In this document: positions 1 to 5,047 of the stretch, piece after piece
How the letters are laid out: each line of letters begins with the position of its first letter
Position numbering within the stretch: the first letter of the stretch is position 1
NCBI GenBank assembly: GCA_023150195.1
Contig: JAKLLI010000162.1
Span: forward strand, 1 to 5,047
Length of the DNA stretch: 5,047 bases
Direction: 5' to 3'
Source: Azonexus sp.
GTDB taxonomy: Bacteria; Pseudomonadota; Gammaproteobacteria; Burkholderiales; Rhodocyclaceae
Position numbers and translations under genes: made by a program
Notes under the pieces: model-generated
Databases searched by the model: none
What the model was told of the DNA's origin: nothing
Seen by the model: the letters and a program-made list of their open reading frames with translations, nothing else

Positions 1-645
1 GCCAGACGGCGCGGAGCACTGCTGGTTCATTACTCCAGCGACTATGTCTACGATGGCGAAAAGGCTTCGCCCTATATCGAGGGTGATCCCGCGCATCCCA
101 TCAGTCAGTATGGGCTCAGCAAACTGGCGGGGGATGAGGCGGTTGCCGCCGCCGGTGGGCGTACGATCATTTTTCGTACCAGCTGGGTGTTTGGCGAACA
201 GGGCAACAATTTCGTCAAAACCATCGTGCGGTTGGCGCATGAGCGCAGGAGCTTGAATGTCGTTGCTGACCAGATCGGTTCGCCAACGCCGGCGGCGCTG
301 ATTGCCGCGGTCACGGGCACGGTCCTGTCACGGTTGGACTACGGGCAGGCGATGGCAACTGACGACCAACGCCTCTATCACGTGGCGGCAGCGAATCCCG
401 TGAGCTGGCACCAGTTTGCGCAGCAGATCGTTCAGCAGGTGCAGGGACAGCCCGGGGTAATCCTGAGTCCGGCCGCTGTTTTGCCGATTCCTGCCAGCCA
501 ATATCCGCTTGCCGCGCGTCGACCGCAGAATTCACGCCTGGATTGCCGTCGCCTGACGGAGGAGTTTTCCTTGCAGATGCCCTGCTGGTCCGCCTATCTG
601 GCGCGGATGCTGGCCCGCGGGGAAAACGCGAAAACAATCGGCTGA
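1..645 (+). CDS. rfbD: dTDP-4-dehydrorhamnose reductase (RmlD/RfbD), 5'-truncated by window edge
   Basis: RmlD performs the last step of dTDP-L-rhamnose synthesis, the NAD(P)H-dependent reduction of dTDP-4-dehydro-L-rhamnose in the cytoplasm, supplying rhamnose for O-antigen or other surface glycans. The reading frame is open from base 1 to a TGA at 643-645 and gives 214 residues; the family is about 295-300 long, so some 85-95 N-terminal residues with the Rossmann nucleotide-binding motif lie off the left edge. Visible hallmarks (numbered from base 1): [10 protein letters not shown] at 10-19 and YGLSK at 37-41, giving the short-chain dehydrogenase triad S13-Y37-K41 with the family's usual spacing; RTSWVFG near 58-64; the DQIGSPTP segment near 90-97; and the C-terminal RRPQNSRLD substrate-site region. 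No strong intrinsic terminator follows, and the next promoter begins within about 40 bases. It is probably the last gene of an upstream rhamnose cluster, which is an inference because that region is not in view. Confidence 0.93.
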   Translation, partial: ARRRGALLVHYSSDYVYDGEKASPYIEGDPAHPISQYGLSKLAGDEAVAAAGGRTIIFRTSWVFGEQGNNFVKTIVRLAHERRSLNVVADQIGSPTPAALIAAVTGTVLSRLDYGQAMATDDQRLYHVAAANPVSWHQFAQQIVQQVQGQPGVILSPAAVLPIPASQYPLAARRPQNSRLDCRRLTEEFSLQMPCWSAYLARMLARGENAKTIG

Positions 646-661
646 GCAGCTTTCCGGGCTT

Positions 662-695
662 TTTAAAGCGCCTTCTCCCTGTTATAATCGTCGGG
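662..695 (+). promoter_or_regulatory. Predicted sigma-70 promoter of the rpsB operon (extended -10)
   Basis: TATAAT at 683-688 is a perfect -10 hexamer and is preceded by TG at 680-681, forming an extended -10 element (TGTTATAAT). The -35 is weak: the best candidate is TTTAAA at 662-667 with a 15-bp spacer, or TTTTAA at 661-666 with 16 bp. The bases after the -10 are GC-rich (CGTCGGG, 689-695), a discriminator type linked to stringent (ppGpp/DksA) control. Transcription would start near 694-696, giving a leader of about 150 nt before rpsB. The Escherichia coli rpsB promoter is also known as an extended -10 promoter with a GC-rich discriminator, so the architecture looks conserved. The start site itself is inferred. 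Confidence 0.8.
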
Positions 696-725
696 TTTTT
701 CCCGGTCCGTCTGACTGGGTTAAAT

Positions 726-750
726 GGTCGTGCACGTGGTGTGCGCGATC
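726..750 (+). promoter_or_regulatory. Leader hairpin I upstream of rpsB
   Basis: Bases 726-735 can pair with 741-750 around the 5-nt loop GTGGT (736-740). The core eight pairs are TCGTGCAC (728-735) with GTGCGCGA (741-748), including one G-U pair; G727-U749 and G726-C750 extend it to ten pairs. No T-run follows, so it is not an intrinsic terminator. It lies about 30-55 nt after the predicted transcript start. Confidence 0.55.
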
Positions 751-769
751 CAATCCTCACATCCGCCGA

Positions 770-834
770 TTAAGGGTGTCTGCCAAAAATCAAGCATGGC
801 GGGCGTTTCCGGCGGGTGGCGGTTCAACCCTTAA
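770..834 (+). promoter_or_regulatory. Long-range stem next to the rpsB Shine-Dalgarno sequence
   Basis: TTAAGGGT (770-777) is perfectly complementary to ACCCTTAA (827-834). The 3' strand ends within the A-tract that begins the Shine-Dalgarno sequence AAAGGAG (833-839), so forming the stem would crowd ribosome access to rpsB. The enclosed 49 bases can form a smaller stem, CTGCC (780-784) with GGCGG (798-802). GGCGG occurs three times (798, 811, 818), and each copy could also pair with CCGCC at 763-767; use of the last copy together with the 8-bp stem would make a pseudoknot. The pairing is visible in the sequence; its role is inferred. Confidence 0.5.
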
Positions 835-847
835 AGGAGTTTTTGTC

Positions 848-1597
848 ATGTCCGTTACCATGCGTGAAATGCTGGAAGCCGGTGTCCACTTCGGTCACCA
901 AACCCGTTTCTGGTGCCCCAAGATGGCCCCGTACATCTTCGGTGCCCGTAACAAGATTCACATCGTCAATCTCGAAAAGACCCTGGTCAAGTACAACGAA
1001 GCCATGGCTTTCGTGAAGAAGCTGGCCGCCAATCGCGGCAACATTCTCTTCGTTGGCACCAAGCGCCAAGCCCGCGAACTGATCGCTGAAGAAGCGGTTC
1101 GTGCCGGTGCGCCCTTCGTTGATCAGCGTTGGCTGGGTGGCATGCTGACCAACTTCAAGACGGTCAAGACCTCCATCAAGCGCCTGAAGGACATGGAACT
1201 GGCTGTTGAAGCCGGCGATCTGGAAAAGATGTCCAAGAAAGAAGCGCTGACCTTCCGTCGCGAACTGGAAAAGCTGCAAAAGTCCATCGGCGGCATCAAG
1301 GATATGGCTGGTCTGCCGGACGCCATCTTCGTGGTCGACGTCGGTTACCACAAGATCGCCATTACCGAAGCCAGCAAGCTGGGTATCCCGGTGATCGGCG
1401 TGGTCGATACCAACCATTCTCCGGAAGGCGTGGATTACGTGATTCCGGGTAACGATGACTCCTCCCGTGCCATTCAGTTGTACGCCCGCGGCGTGGCCGA
1501 TGCCATTCTGGAAGGTCGTAGCCAGGTGGTTCAGGAAATCATTGCTGCCGCCGGTGGTGATGACGAGTTCGTTGAAGTCGTCGAATCTGCACAGTAA
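848..1597 (+). CDS. rpsB: 30S ribosomal protein S2
   Basis: S2 binds late in 30S assembly between the head and body on the solvent side and is needed for S1 to bind. The 249-residue product is the usual bacterial length. It begins [18 protein letters not shown], with the GVHFGH motif at 12-17, then [15 protein letters not shown] (28-42), [12 protein letters not shown] (91-102), a charged, probably coiled-coil helical hairpin at about 105-145, and [19 protein letters not shown] (186-204). The ATG at 848 is chosen because AAAGGAG (833-839) lies 8 nt upstream and the protein starts where the family starts; an in-frame GTG at 776 would add 24 unrelated residues. Lysine is almost always AAG, as expected for a highly expressed gene. 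It is the first gene of the operon, with probable control through its structured leader. Confidence 0.98.
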   Translation: MSVTMREMLEAGVHFGHQTRFWCPKMAPYIFGARNKIHIVNLEKTLVKYNEAMAFVKKLAANRGNILFVGTKRQARELIAEEAVRAGAPFVDQRWLGGMLTNFKTVKTSIKRLKDMELAVEAGDLEKMSKKEALTFRRELEKLQKSIGGIKDMAGLPDAIFVVDVGYHKIAITEASKLGIPVIGVVDTNHSPEGVDYVIPGNDDSSRAIQLYARGVADAILEGRSQVVQEIIAAAGGDDEFVEVVESAQ

Positions 1598-1612
1598 TCA
1601 CATGTCTGTAAC

Positions 1613-1633
1613 GGCGAAGCCCTAGGCTTCGCC
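1613..1633 (+). terminator. rpsB-tsf intergenic hairpin, possible leaky terminator or attenuator
   Basis: GGCGAAGCC (1613-1621) and GGCTTCGCC (1625-1633) form a perfect 9-bp GC-rich stem with a 3-nt loop (CTA). The following bases are TGTTTC, only partly T-rich, so it should be at best a weak intrinsic terminator. tsf has no visible promoter of its own in the 60-base gap, so most transcription must read through. It could tune the S2 to EF-Ts ratio, or mark an RNA processing or mRNA-stability site. Confidence 0.5.
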
Positions 1634-1657
1634 TGTTTCAACGTTCAGGAGAAAAAT

Positions 1658-2557
1658 ATGGCGGCAATTACCGCAGGTATGGTGGCAGAGCTGCGCGGCA
1701 AGACCGACGCGCCGATGATGGAATGCAAGAAAGCCTTGACTGAAGCCGATGGCGATATGGGCAAGGCGGAAGAAATCCTTCGCGTCAAGCTGGGCAACAA
1801 GGCCTCCAAGGCAGCTGCCCGCATCGCGGCAGAAGGCATTGTGGCAGTGAGCATCACCGCTGATAGCAAGACCGGTGCAATCATCGAAGTCAATAGCGAA
1901 ACCGACTTCGTTGCCAAGAACGACGAATTCATCGCGCTGGCCAACGGCTCGGCAGCTTTGGTTGCCGAAAAGAACCCGGCCGATGTTGCCGCATTGGCAG
2001 AACTGCCGATGGGCGAAGGCACGGTGGAATCCACCCGTTCCGCGCTGGTGGGCAAGATTGGTGAAAACATGTCGATCCGTCGCTTCGTCCGTTGCGAAGC
2101 CAAGGGTAAGCTGGTTTCCTACATTCACGGTGGCGCCAAGGTTGGCGTGCTGGTGGATCTGGTTGGTGGTGACGAGCAACTGGGCAAGGATCTGGCCATG
2201 CACATCGCTGCATCCAAGCCGAAGTCCCTGGATGCCTCCGGCGTTTCCGCCGAGCTGCTGGATACCGAACGTCGCGTCGCCATCGAAAAGGCACGCGAAG
2301 CCGGCAAGCCGGAAGCCATGCTGGAAAAGATCGCTGAAGGCACGGTTCAGAAGTACCTGAAGGACGTGACCCTGCTCGGTCAGGTTTTCGTCAAGGCCGC
2401 TGACGGCAAGCAAACTATTGAACAGTTGTTGAAGGAAAAGGGCGCTTCGGTGGCCAGCTTCACGCTGTACATGGTGGGCGAAGGGATCGAAAAGAAGGTG
2501 GATGACTTTGCTGCCGAAGTCGCTGCACAAGCCGCTGCCGCTGCTGCCAAGAAGTAA
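1658..2557 (+). CDS. tsf: Translation elongation factor Ts
   Basis: EF-Ts is the guanine nucleotide exchange factor that releases GDP from EF-Tu so it can bind GTP and aminoacyl-tRNA again. The 299-residue product matches the long proteobacterial form. In order: an N-terminal UBA-like domain ([17 protein letters not shown], 11-27), then the N-subdomain of the core with the signature TDFVAKND (82-89), whose Asp-Phe pair (D83, F84) inserts into EF-Tu near the Mg2+/GDP site, then the C-terminal core with the dimerisation region, and an Ala/Lys-rich tail (about 284-299) that looks low-complexity. The ATG at 1658 is supported by AGGAG at 1647-1651, 6 nt upstream. It follows rpsB by 60 bases and precedes pyrH by only 14 bases, with no terminator between, so it probably shares one transcript with both. 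Confidence 0.98.
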   Translation: MAAITAGMVAELRGKTDAPMMECKKALTEADGDMGKAEEILRVKLGNKASKAAARIAAEGIVAVSITADSKTGAIIEVNSETDFVAKNDEFIALANGSAALVAEKNPADVAALAELPMGEGTVESTRSALVGKIGENMSIRRFVRCEAKGKLVSYIHGGAKVGVLVDLVGGDEQLGKDLAMHIAASKPKSLDASGVSAELLDTERRVAIEKAREAGKPEAMLEKIAEGTVQKYLKDVTLLGQVFVKAADGKQTIEQLLKEKGASVASFTLYMVGEGIEKKVDDFAAEVAAQAAAAAAKK

Positions 2558-2571
2558 TTGAAGGAACGCCG

Positions 2572-3288
2572 ATGACGACACCCAAATACAAGCGAATTCT
2601 GCTCAAACTTTCCGGCGAGGCCCTGATGGGCACCGATGCCTACGGGATCAATCCGGGGGTCATTGGCGAAATCTGCCAGGAAATCAAGGCGGTTGCGGAT
2701 CTGGGTGTCGAAATCGGTGTCGTGATCGGCGGCGGCAACATCTTTCGCGGCATGGCCGGTACGGCCACCGGGATGGATCGTGCCACCGCGGATTACATGG
2801 GCATGCTGGCCACGGTGATGAACGCCATGGCACTGTCCGATGCGATGCGTCAAATCGGCCTGAATGCCCGCGTGCAGTCGGCCCTGAATATTGAACAAGT
2901 GATCGAGCCGTATATTCGCGGCAAGGCCATTCGTTATCTTGAAGAAGGCAAGGTCGTGATTTTTGGTGCGGGCACCGGTAATCCCTTCTTTACGACGGAC
3001 ACCGCTGCAGCGCTGCGGGGTTCCGAAATCGGCGCAGAAATCGTGCTGAAGGCGACCAAGGTGGATGGTATTTACACGGCCGATCCGAAAAAAGATCCGT
3101 CGGCCACCCGGTATGACCGGATCAGTTTCAACGACGCGATCTCGCAGAATCTTGCGGTCATGGACGCGACGGCGTTCGCCCTGTGCCGCGATCAGAAATT
3201 GCCGATCAACGTTTTCTCGATCTTCAAGTCCGGCGCTTTGAAGCGCGTCGTGTGTGGCGAAGACGAGGGCACGCTGGTGTATTGCTGA
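2572..3288 (+). CDS. pyrH: UMP kinase (uridylate kinase)
   Basis: PyrH phosphorylates UMP to UDP with ATP, a required step toward UTP and CTP. The bacterial enzyme is a hexamer of the amino acid kinase fold, usually activated by GTP and inhibited by UTP. The 238-residue product is the normal length. Visible motifs: KLSGEAL (12-18) with the phosphate-binding Lys/Ser/Gly, GGGNIFRG (53-60) in the UMP/phosphate site, the [12 protein letters not shown] helix (68-79) with the acidic residue (D74) of the UMP site, [13 protein letters not shown] (134-146), also in the UMP/phosphate pocket, and [12 protein letters not shown] (161-172) near the ATP site. AAGGA at 2561-2565 lies 6 nt before the ATG. Its tight linkage to tsf (14 bases) suggests co-transcription; no separate promoter is seen in the gap. 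Confidence 0.98.
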   Translation: MTTPKYKRILLKLSGEALMGTDAYGINPGVIGEICQEIKAVADLGVEIGVVIGGGNIFRGMAGTATGMDRATADYMGMLATVMNAMALSDAMRQIGLNARVQSALNIEQVIEPYIRGKAIRYLEEGKVVIFGAGTGNPFFTTDTAAALRGSEIGAEIVLKATKVDGIYTADPKKDPSATRYDRISFNDAISQNLAVMDATAFALCRDQKLPINVFSIFKSGALKRVVCGEDEGTLVYC

Positions 3289-3298
3289 GGGATAAATC

Positions 3299-3856
3299 AT
3301 GATTGCTGAACTCAAGAAAACCGCCGAAGGCAAGATGCAGAAATCGCTGGAGGCGTTGAAGAACGATCTTTTGAAGGTTCGTACAGGCCGTGCGCATACC
3401 GGTTTGCTCGATCACGTTCAGGTGGATTATTACGGCTCCATGGTGCCGGTCAATCAGGTTGCCAACGTGACCTTGGTGGATGCCCGTACCATCGGTGTTC
3501 AGCCGTGGGAAAAGAACATGCTGCAAAAGGTCGAGAAGGCGATTCGCGACTCCGACCTCGGTTTGAACCCGGCTTCCCAGGGCGATCTGATTCGTGTGCC
3601 GATGCCGGCGTTGACCGAAGAGCGCCGCAAGGAAATGATCAAGGTCGTTAAGCACGAAGGCGAGGGGGCCAAGGTGGCCATCCGTAACCTGCGCCGCGAT
3701 GCCAATACCCATTTGAAGGATGCCTTGAAGAAAGGCGAAATCCCTGAAGATGACGAGCGCAAGGCCCAGGACGATGTCCAGAAGCTGACCGATCGCTACA
3801 TCGCCGAAGTTGACAAGATGCTCGCCCAGAAAGAGGCCGAGCTGATGCAAGTCTAA
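3299..3856 (+). CDS. frr: Ribosome recycling factor (RRF)
   Basis: RRF works with EF-G and IF3 to split post-termination ribosomes and free the mRNA. The 185-residue product equals the E. coli length. Domain I, a three-helix bundle, is built from about residues 1-30 and 105-185; domain II, the beta/alpha/beta unit, covers about 31-104. Conserved segments include VRTGRAH (27-33), VDYYGS (42-47), SDLGLNP (85-91), [13 protein letters not shown] (98-110) and RNLRRDAN (129-136), where R129 and R132 match the conserved arginines that contact 23S rRNA; the C-terminal [11 protein letters not shown] region and the final KEAELMQV are also typical. The gap from pyrH is 10 bases, and the GAGG ribosome binding site (3287-3290) overlaps the pyrH stop codon, which suggests translational coupling. 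Confidence 0.98.
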   Translation: MIAELKKTAEGKMQKSLEALKNDLLKVRTGRAHTGLLDHVQVDYYGSMVPVNQVANVTLVDARTIGVQPWEKNMLQKVEKAIRDSDLGLNPASQGDLIRVPMPALTEERRKEMIKVVKHEGEGAKVAIRNLRRDANTHLKDALKKGEIPEDDERKAQDDVQKLTDRYIAEVDKMLAQKEAELMQV

Positions 3857-3868
3857 GCCGTTCCGGCT
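3856..3868 (+). promoter_or_regulatory. Small hairpin in the uppS translation initiation region
   Basis: AGCCG (3856-3860) pairs with CGGCT (3864-3868) around the 3-nt loop TTC. It begins on the last base of the frr stop codon and ends 2 nt before the uppS ATG, filling the place where a Shine-Dalgarno sequence would sit. No purine-rich ribosome binding site is present in the 14-base gap. The likely reading is initiation by ribosomes finishing frr, with the hairpin limiting independent entry. A five-pair stem can occur by chance, so confidence is modest. Confidence 0.35.
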
Positions 3869-3870
3869 GA

Positions 3871-4632
3871 ATGGCTTTATTTTCCAGTTCGACGCGGCAC
3901 ATCCCGCCGTCCGCCCAGATGCCGGCTCACGTGGCTGTCATCATGGACGGCAACGGCCGGTGGGCCAAAAAACGTTTCTTGCCGCGCGTGGCGGGGCATG
4001 CCAAGGGCGTCGAGCTGGTTCGCGAAATGGTACGTGCCTGTCTTGAACGCAAGATTCGCTATCTGACCCTGTTCGCGTTTTCTTCCGAAAACTGGCGTCG
4101 ACCGCAGGATGAAGTCACCTTGCTCATGCAGCTTTTCGTCAAGGCGCTTGAGCAGGAAGTCACCAAGCTCGACCGTAACGGCGTGCGTTTGCGCGTCGTG
4201 GGTGACTTGTCGCGGTTTGAGCCGCGTCTCCAGGCCCTGATTCGCGATGCCGAAGCCCGTACCGAGACGAATACCGCATTGGAACTGACCATCGCTGCCA
4301 ATTATGGCGGGCGCTGGGACATCATGCAGGCGGTGAATCAATTGGCTCAGGCCATGCCGGACAAACAAGGCAATTGGGAAGAAGGGGACATTGAGCCCTA
4401 CCTTTCCATGCACTTTGCGCCGGAGCCGGATTTGTTCATCCGGACGGGCGGCGAGGAGCGCATCAGTAATTTCCTGCTCTGGCAGTTGGCGTATTCTGAG
4501 TTTTATTTCACGCCGACCTTGTGGCCCGATTTCGATACCGCGGAATTTGACAAGGCGATTGCCTCGTTTCAACAGCGAGAGCGCCGTTTCGGCCGAACCA
4601 GCGAACAACTGACAGGGCAGACCGATGCTTAG
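3871..4632 (+). CDS. uppS: Undecaprenyl diphosphate synthase (cis-prenyltransferase)
   Basis: UppS condenses eight isopentenyl diphosphates onto farnesyl diphosphate in cis, making C55 undecaprenyl diphosphate, precursor of the lipid carrier for peptidoglycan and O-antigen. It is a homodimer at the cytoplasmic membrane face. The 253-residue product has every family motif: [16 protein letters not shown] (20-35) with catalytic D26 and the diphosphate-binding GNGR, GHAKGVE (42-48), [12 protein letters not shown] (67-78) with S71 and N74, and [20 protein letters not shown] (191-210), where R191, R197 and S199 bind isopentenyl diphosphate and E210 matches the conserved Mg2+-related Glu. The ATG at 3871 lacks a recognisable Shine-Dalgarno sequence; a later ATG at 3919 (Met17) also lacks one and leaves only three residues before the first motif, so 3871 is preferred. 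The gene lies 14 bases after frr and overlaps cdsA by 8 bases. Confidence 0.97.
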   Translation: MALFSSSTRHIPPSAQMPAHVAVIMDGNGRWAKKRFLPRVAGHAKGVELVREMVRACLERKIRYLTLFAFSSENWRRPQDEVTLLMQLFVKALEQEVTKLDRNGVRLRVVGDLSRFEPRLQALIRDAEARTETNTALELTIAANYGGRWDIMQAVNQLAQAMPDKQGNWEEGDIEPYLSMHFAPEPDLFIRTGGEERISNFLLWQLAYSEFYFTPTLWPDFDTAEFDKAIASFQQRERRFGRTSEQLTGQTDA

Positions 4633-5047
4633 AACGCGCGTCATCACGGCACTGGCGCTGATGGCGCTCTTGTTGCCCAGCATTTTCTGGCTGCCGCAGT
4701 CTGGCTGGGCATTGCTGATCGCGGCTTTCATCGGTATCGCTGCCTGGGAGTGGGGCAGCTTGCTGGGCTGGTCTGGCGGGTCGCGGATCGCGCTGGGCGT
4801 CGTCACGGCCTTGATTTGTACGGCGCTTTCTCTGATGGATCCCGCCGCAGTCGGGGTGGGTGCGTTTGCGCCGGATCGTGGCTGGGTTTTTGCGTTTTAC
4901 GGGCTGTCGACCGCATTCTGGCTGGGCGTGATCCCTTTCTGGCTTAGTCGAAAATGGGCGTTGAGCGGTATCACCGGATTGCTTGTCGGCGCGGTGGTGC
5001 TATTGCCAACGTGGTTAGCCATGGTGCAATTGCGGGCGTTGGGCCCC
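4625..5047 (+). CDS. cdsA: Phosphatidate cytidylyltransferase (CDP-diacylglycerol synthase), 3'-truncated by window edge
   Basis: CdsA makes CDP-diacylglycerol from CTP and phosphatidic acid, the branch point of phospholipid synthesis, in the inner membrane. The frame starting at ATG 4625 stays open to the last base, giving 141 residues of a protein that is usually about 265-285 long. The start [10 protein letters not shown] and the [10 protein letters not shown] segment (39-48) are typical of the family N-terminus. Hydrophobic, Trp-rich stretches at about 6-22, 28-40, 56-72, 88-106 and 116-133 look like membrane segments. The catalytic CDP-alcohol/cytidylyltransferase signature is C-terminal and falls outside the window, so the call rests on the N-terminus and on position after uppS, the standard order. 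AGGG (4614-4617) sits 7 nt before the ATG, inside uppS; the start overlaps the uppS stop (ATGCTTAG), so coupling is likely. Confidence 0.92.
   Translation, partial: MLRTRVITALALMALLLPSIFWLPQSGWALLIAAFIGIAAWEWGSLLGWSGGSRIALGVVTALICTALSLMDPAAVGVGAFAPDRGWVFAFYGLSTAFWLGVIPFWLSRKWALSGITGLLVGAVVLLPTWLAMVQLRALGP

Larger units (their letters stand above)
695..847 (+). promoter_or_regulatory. Structured 5' leader of rpsB, candidate S2 autoregulatory element
   Basis: This is the predicted untranslated leader between the promoter and the rpsB ATG. It contains no convincing gene. It does hold several pairing possibilities: CGGG/CCCG around a T5 loop at 692-704, a 10-bp hairpin at 726-750, and an 8-bp long-range stem joining 770-777 to 827-834. 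In E. coli, S2 represses its own operon through a leader of similar length, so feedback by S2 here is a reasonable inference from gene order and leader length. I cannot show homology to that leader from sequence alone. Confidence 0.5.

Noticed and set aside
641..669. Possible intrinsic terminator of rfbD (GCTTT/AAAGC at 649-669 and short GC stems before a T5 run at 660-664)
   Set aside because: The stems are only 3-5 weak pairs with a large loop and the T-run is inside or before the 3' arm, so it does not have terminator geometry.
707..714. CCGTCTGA, resembling the core of the Neisseria DNA uptake sequence (GCCGTCTGAA)
   Set aside because: It matches only 8 of 10 bases, I noticed no other copy, and it is not part of an inverted pair, so chance is the simpler explanation.
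776..847. In-frame GTG at 776 that would extend rpsB by 24 residues
   Set aside because: The extension has no resemblance to S2, has no good ribosome binding site, overlaps the predicted leader stem, and the ATG at 848 has an ideal AAAGGAG and the family's normal N-terminus.
1622..2581. Long open frame of 319 codons on the minus strand, antisense to tsf
   Set aside because: It mirrors the strongly biased codons of tsf, has no recognisable family features and no credible initiation context; tsf on the + strand is certain.
2380..3333. Minus-strand open frame of 317 codons over pyrH and the end of tsf
   Set aside because: It is a shadow of the biased coding sequence; it spans two genuine genes and a gap without any independent signal.
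3810..3815. TTGACA near the end of frr as an internal -35 for uppS
   Set aside because: No acceptable -10 lies 16-18 bases downstream (GAGGCC at the 17-bp position), and the hexamer is part of conserved RRF codons.
4547..4552. TTGACA near the end of uppS as an internal promoter for cdsA
   Set aside because: The corresponding -10 position reads CAACAG, too far from consensus, and the sequence is coding.
3877..4806. Minus-strand open frame of 309 codons over uppS and the start of cdsA
   Set aside because: It is antisense to two well-supported genes and its composition is that of a shadow frame.

Overview
This window is a stretch of core bacterial chromosome from a proteobacterium, most probably a betaproteobacterium. 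The evidence is the gene order rpsB-tsf-pyrH-frr-uppS-cdsA on one strand, together with the familiar proteobacterial form of each protein. Base composition looks moderately GC-rich and even across the window (judged by eye, not counted). A placement near Neisseriales is possible but is only an impression from the protein sequences.

Layout, all on the + strand: (1) positions 1-645 hold the C-terminal two thirds of a dTDP-4-dehydrorhamnose reductase (RmlD/RfbD), cut by the left edge. (2) 646-847 is a 202-base non-coding stretch. It has a consensus extended -10 promoter (TGTTATAAT, 680-688) and an untranslated leader of about 150 nt that can fold into a 10-bp hairpin (726-750) and a perfect 8-bp long-range stem (770-777 with 827-834) touching the rpsB ribosome binding site. 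(3) rpsB (848-1597) and tsf (1658-2557) are separated by 60 bases with a perfect 9-bp hairpin. (4) pyrH, frr, uppS and cdsA follow with gaps of 14, 10, 14 and -8 bases, so they are probably co-transcribed and partly translationally coupled. cdsA runs off the right edge.

The genes join translation with envelope building: S2 (30S subunit), EF-Ts (recharging EF-Tu) and RRF (ribosome recycling), then UMP kinase (pyrimidine nucleotides, including the UTP/CTP used for sugar-nucleotide and CDP-diacylglycerol synthesis), undecaprenyl diphosphate synthase (lipid carrier for peptidoglycan and O-antigen) and CDP-diacylglycerol synthase (phospholipids). The upstream rhamnose gene is an accessory surface-polysaccharide function and probably ends a separate operon.

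I found no mobile element, CRISPR array, tRNA/rRNA gene or convincing sign of a novel system. The observations most worth checking are regulatory: the structured rpsB leader, the rpsB-tsf hairpin, the absence of a visible terminator between tsf and pyrH, and the uppS start, which lacks a Shine-Dalgarno sequence and sits behind a small hairpin.
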